DNA from: an uncultured Boseongicola sp.
Lineage (GTDB): Bacteria > Pseudomonadota > Alphaproteobacteria > Rhodobacterales > Rhodobacteraceae
Reading direction: 5' to 3'
DNA length: 53,316 bases
NCBI GenBank assembly: GCA_905479635.1
Contig: CAJQNG010000105.1
Span: forward strand, 1-53,316
Shown: positions 51,511 to 53,316 of the stretch, in pieces
Layout: each line of letters starts with the position of its first letter
Numbering within the stretch: the first letter of the stretch is position 1
The notes under the pieces: model-generated
The model's input: the letters and a program-made list of their open reading frames with translations, nothing else
Databases searched by the model: none
Told to the model about the DNA's origin: nothing
Translations under genes and position numbers: made by a program

Positions 51511-51622
51511 ATAGGTCCAGTAATCTTGTTGCGCTTAAGGCCAGTTTTGCGTTCAGTCTGGTCTGAAGGCTCTCTTCAAAAGTCTTGTACTGGCTCTATA
51601 CCCGAACAGCGACTGGCCCTAA
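51511..51622. promoter_or_regulatory. Array of five TauR-like boxes between tauA and tpa
   Basis: Two boxes point to tauA: CTGGACCTAT (complement, 51511-51520) and CTGGCCTTAA (complement, 51535-51544), 24 bases apart. Three point to tpa: CTGGTCTGAA (51558), CTGGCTCTAT (51590) and CTGGCCCTAA (51613), 32 and 23 bases apart. Direct repeats of CTGG-type sites are what MocR regulators such as TauR use, and the two-way arrangement fits joint control of both operons. Confidence 0.6.
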
Positions 51623-51695
51623 CGTGTATTTTTGGAATGAAGCAAAACAAACCGTCAAGCCGCATTCGGATGCGATTTAAAGCGAGGGAAATGCC

Positions 51696-53081
51696 GTGAA
51701 TACGCAGATAACCAAAAATGACCTCACCCAAGTTGTGGAGGCCGACCGGGCGCATCTTTGGCATCATTTGATGCAGCATAAATCTCTTGAGTCCAATGAT
51801 CCGCGGATCATCGTCGAAGGTAAGGGGATGCGGGTCTGGGACCAAAACGGCAAGGAACACCTTGATGGTGTGTCGGGCGGCGTCTGGACTGTGAACGTGG
51901 GCTACGGCCGCGAGCGTATCGCCAATGCTGTGCGCGATCAGTTGGTGAAGATGAACTACTTTGCCAATTCGGCAGGGTCGATCCCAGGATCGATTTTTGC
52001 AGAAAAGCTGATTTCCAAGATGCCGGGTATGAGCCGCGTCTACTATGTGAACTCGGGATCTGAGGCGAATGAGAAAGTCTTCAAGTTGGTGCGTCAGATC
52101 TCGCACAAGCTTTATGATGGCAAGAAATACAAAATTCTATATCGGGACCGCGACTATCACGGCTCGACACTGGCGACGATGTCGGCGGGCGGTCAAAACG
52201 AGCGAAATGCACAATACGGACCTTTTGCGCCCGGGTTTGTGAAGGTACCGCATTGTCTTGAGTATCGCAGCCAATTCGGCGACGTGGCCGACTATGGAAT
52301 TCGGGCTGCAAACGCGATCGAAGAGGTCATTTTGCGCGAGGGGCCGGACACCGTCGGCGCGCTGTGTCTTGAGCCTGTGACGGCGGGCGGCGGCGTGATC
52401 ACGCCGCCTGAAGGGTATTGGGAGCGGGTTCAGGAGATTTGCGCGAAGTACAACATATTACTCCATATCGACGAAGTCGTTTGTGGCGTCGGGCGGACAG
52501 GCAAATGGTTCGGTTACCAGCAATATGATGTGAAGCCGGACTTTGTCACAATGGCGAAGGGTGTTGCGTCGGGGTATGCCGCCATCGCCTGCATGGTGAC
52601 GACAGAGCGCGTATTCGACCTGTTCAAATCGGCTCCTGACGATCCAATGGATTATTTTCGCGATATTTCCACCTTTGGCGGCTGTACTGCCGGGCCTGCT
52701 GCCGCGATTGAAAACATGGCGATTATCGAGGAAGAAGGATTGCTTGAAAACACGATCGCTATGGGCGAGCGGGTGCTTGAGAATTTGAACGCTCTGGCTC
52801 AAAAACATGCGGTGATTGGGGATGTGCGGGGCTTGGGGTTGTTTGCTGGCGCCGAACTGGTGGTAGATCGCACGACCAAAGAGCCCGCAGACGAAAAGCT
52901 AGTGCAGCGGGTTGTGGCGGACTGCATGCAGCAGGGCGTTGTTATTGGCGCGACCAACCGTTCGTTGACGGGGTTCAACAACACGCTGTGTCTCAGCCCG
53001 GCGCTTATTGCGACTGCGGATGACATCGATGCAATCACCCATGCCATCGACGAAGCATTGGGACGTGTGTTTGGCGGCTGA
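51696..53081 (+). CDS. tpa: Taurine-pyruvate aminotransferase
   Basis: This class III PLP aminotransferase moves the amino group of taurine to pyruvate, giving sulfoacetaldehyde and alanine. The 461-residue protein shows VYYVNSGSEANEKVFKLVRQ, the PLP Asp in HIDEVVCGVGRTGKWFGYQ and the Schiff-base Lys in TMAKGVASGYAAIAC. The N-terminal LWHHLMQHK matches known Tpa proteins. Its product is the substrate of Xsc. It is transcribed alone, away from tauABC, behind the TauR-box array. No tauXY dehydrogenase is present, so transamination is the only route seen. Confidence 0.95.
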   Translation: MNTQITKNDLTQVVEADRAHLWHHLMQHKSLESNDPRIIVEGKGMRVWDQNGKEHLDGVSGGVWTVNVGYGRERIANAVRDQLVKMNYFANSAGSIPGSIFAEKLISKMPGMSRVYYVNSGSEANEKVFKLVRQISHKLYDGKKYKILYRDRDYHGSTLATMSAGGQNERNAQYGPFAPGFVKVPHCLEYRSQFGDVADYGIRAANAIEEVILREGPDTVGALCLEPVTAGGGVITPPEGYWERVQEICAKYNILLHIDEVVCGVGRTGKWFGYQQYDVKPDFVTMAKGVASGYAAIACMVTTERVFDLFKSAPDDPMDYFRDISTFGGCTAGPAAAIENMAIIEEEGLLENTIAMGERVLENLNALAQKHAVIGDVRGLGLFAGAELVVDRTTKEPADEKLVQRVVADCMQQGVVIGATNRSLTGFNNTLCLSPALIATADDIDAITHAIDEALGRVFGG

Positions 53082-53316
53082 TGCTGACAAATTGAAGAAA
53101 ATAGAGGGCTGGACCGTGGTGTCTGGCCCTGAACCCACTAATTTTTCGCGGCGTCGCGCATGTTTGTCTCAGCGTCAGCTGGCCAATAGCCGCCAAAGCA
53201 AAGGGTTAAGTCCCGTAAACAGTGGCCGAGAATAAGAACGTCAATTCTAAGGCTCTGTCTCGCGTTCGTGCGCCACATTACCCGCTTATGTTTCAAAAAG
53301 TGGCGCCCCGTTAGAA
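53082..53316. other. Window end after tpa, no assigned gene
   Basis: The last 235 bases contain only short frames. A minus-strand frame of 46 codons (53138-53278) reads MWRTNARQSLRIDVLILGHC and on to a TAG stop; I do not recognise it. Nothing else can be supported here. Confidence 0.4.

Overview
The window looks like an accessory, catabolism-rich stretch of an alphaproteobacterial chromosome or large plasmid, most probably from the Rhodobacteraceae (Roseobacter/Paracoccus-like). The basis is the combination of a complete taurine pathway with a MocR-type TauR, two TRAP transporters, several ABC importers, a small S21 ribosomal protein gene, and moderately high GC with short, ATGA-overlapping operons. 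This placement is inferred from gene content, not from a search.

Layout. 1-1.4 kb: the 5' part of a small exported protein gene, an IS6-family element and the 3' stump of a short-chain dehydrogenase. 1.65-5.5 kb: a three-subunit molybdenum hydroxylase (FAD, 2Fe-2S and molybdopterin subunits) followed by a MoaD/ThiS-like carrier. 5.7-9.7 kb: an IS graveyard (IS630, IS6 and IS3 remnants) surrounding a MobA-like cytidylyltransferase and an XdhC-like protein, which probably serve the hydroxylase. 9.9-14.6 kb: TRAP transporter 1 coupled to an N-formylglutamate amidohydrolase-like gene, with a divergent RpiR-type regulator. 14.6-22.2 kb: a catabolic set (2-dehydropantoate-reductase-like, acyl-CoA ligase, fumarylpyruvate-hydrolase-like), a FadR-type regulator, and an NrtA/SsuA-like ABC importer with two different permeases. 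22.2-23.07 kb: more IS6/IS3 debris. 23.07-34.5 kb: rpsU, an EamA exporter, then a ROK-controlled cluster of a large PIG-L deacetylase, a sugar ABC importer, an argininosuccinate-lyase-like enzyme and a PfkB kinase. 34.7-38.2 kb: an FHA protein, a PP2C phosphatase and a membrane Ser/Thr kinase. 38.6-42 kb: TRAP transporter 2. 42.5-53.1 kb: a DegT-like aminotransferase and the taurine cluster pta, xsc, tauR, tauCBA, tpa.

How it works together. The taurine genes give import (TauABC), transamination to sulfoacetaldehyde (Tpa), cleavage to sulfite and acetyl phosphate (Xsc) and conversion to acetyl-CoA (Pta), with TauR-type repeats before tpa/tauA, before tauR and before xsc. The ROK cluster looks like uptake and dismantling of an N-acylated sugar or sugar conjugate of unknown identity.

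Most unusual signals. (1) Three related palindromic inserts of about 40 bp, each inside a different transposase gene (IS6, IS630, IS3), two of them with a net length of 41 bp directly beside a GAC codon. (2) The PIG-L/lyase/kinase/ABC cluster, whose enzyme combination fits no pathway I recognise. (3) A TauC permease with an extra extracytoplasmic domain of about 125 residues that looks Ig/cadherin-like. No tRNA, rRNA or CRISPR was seen.
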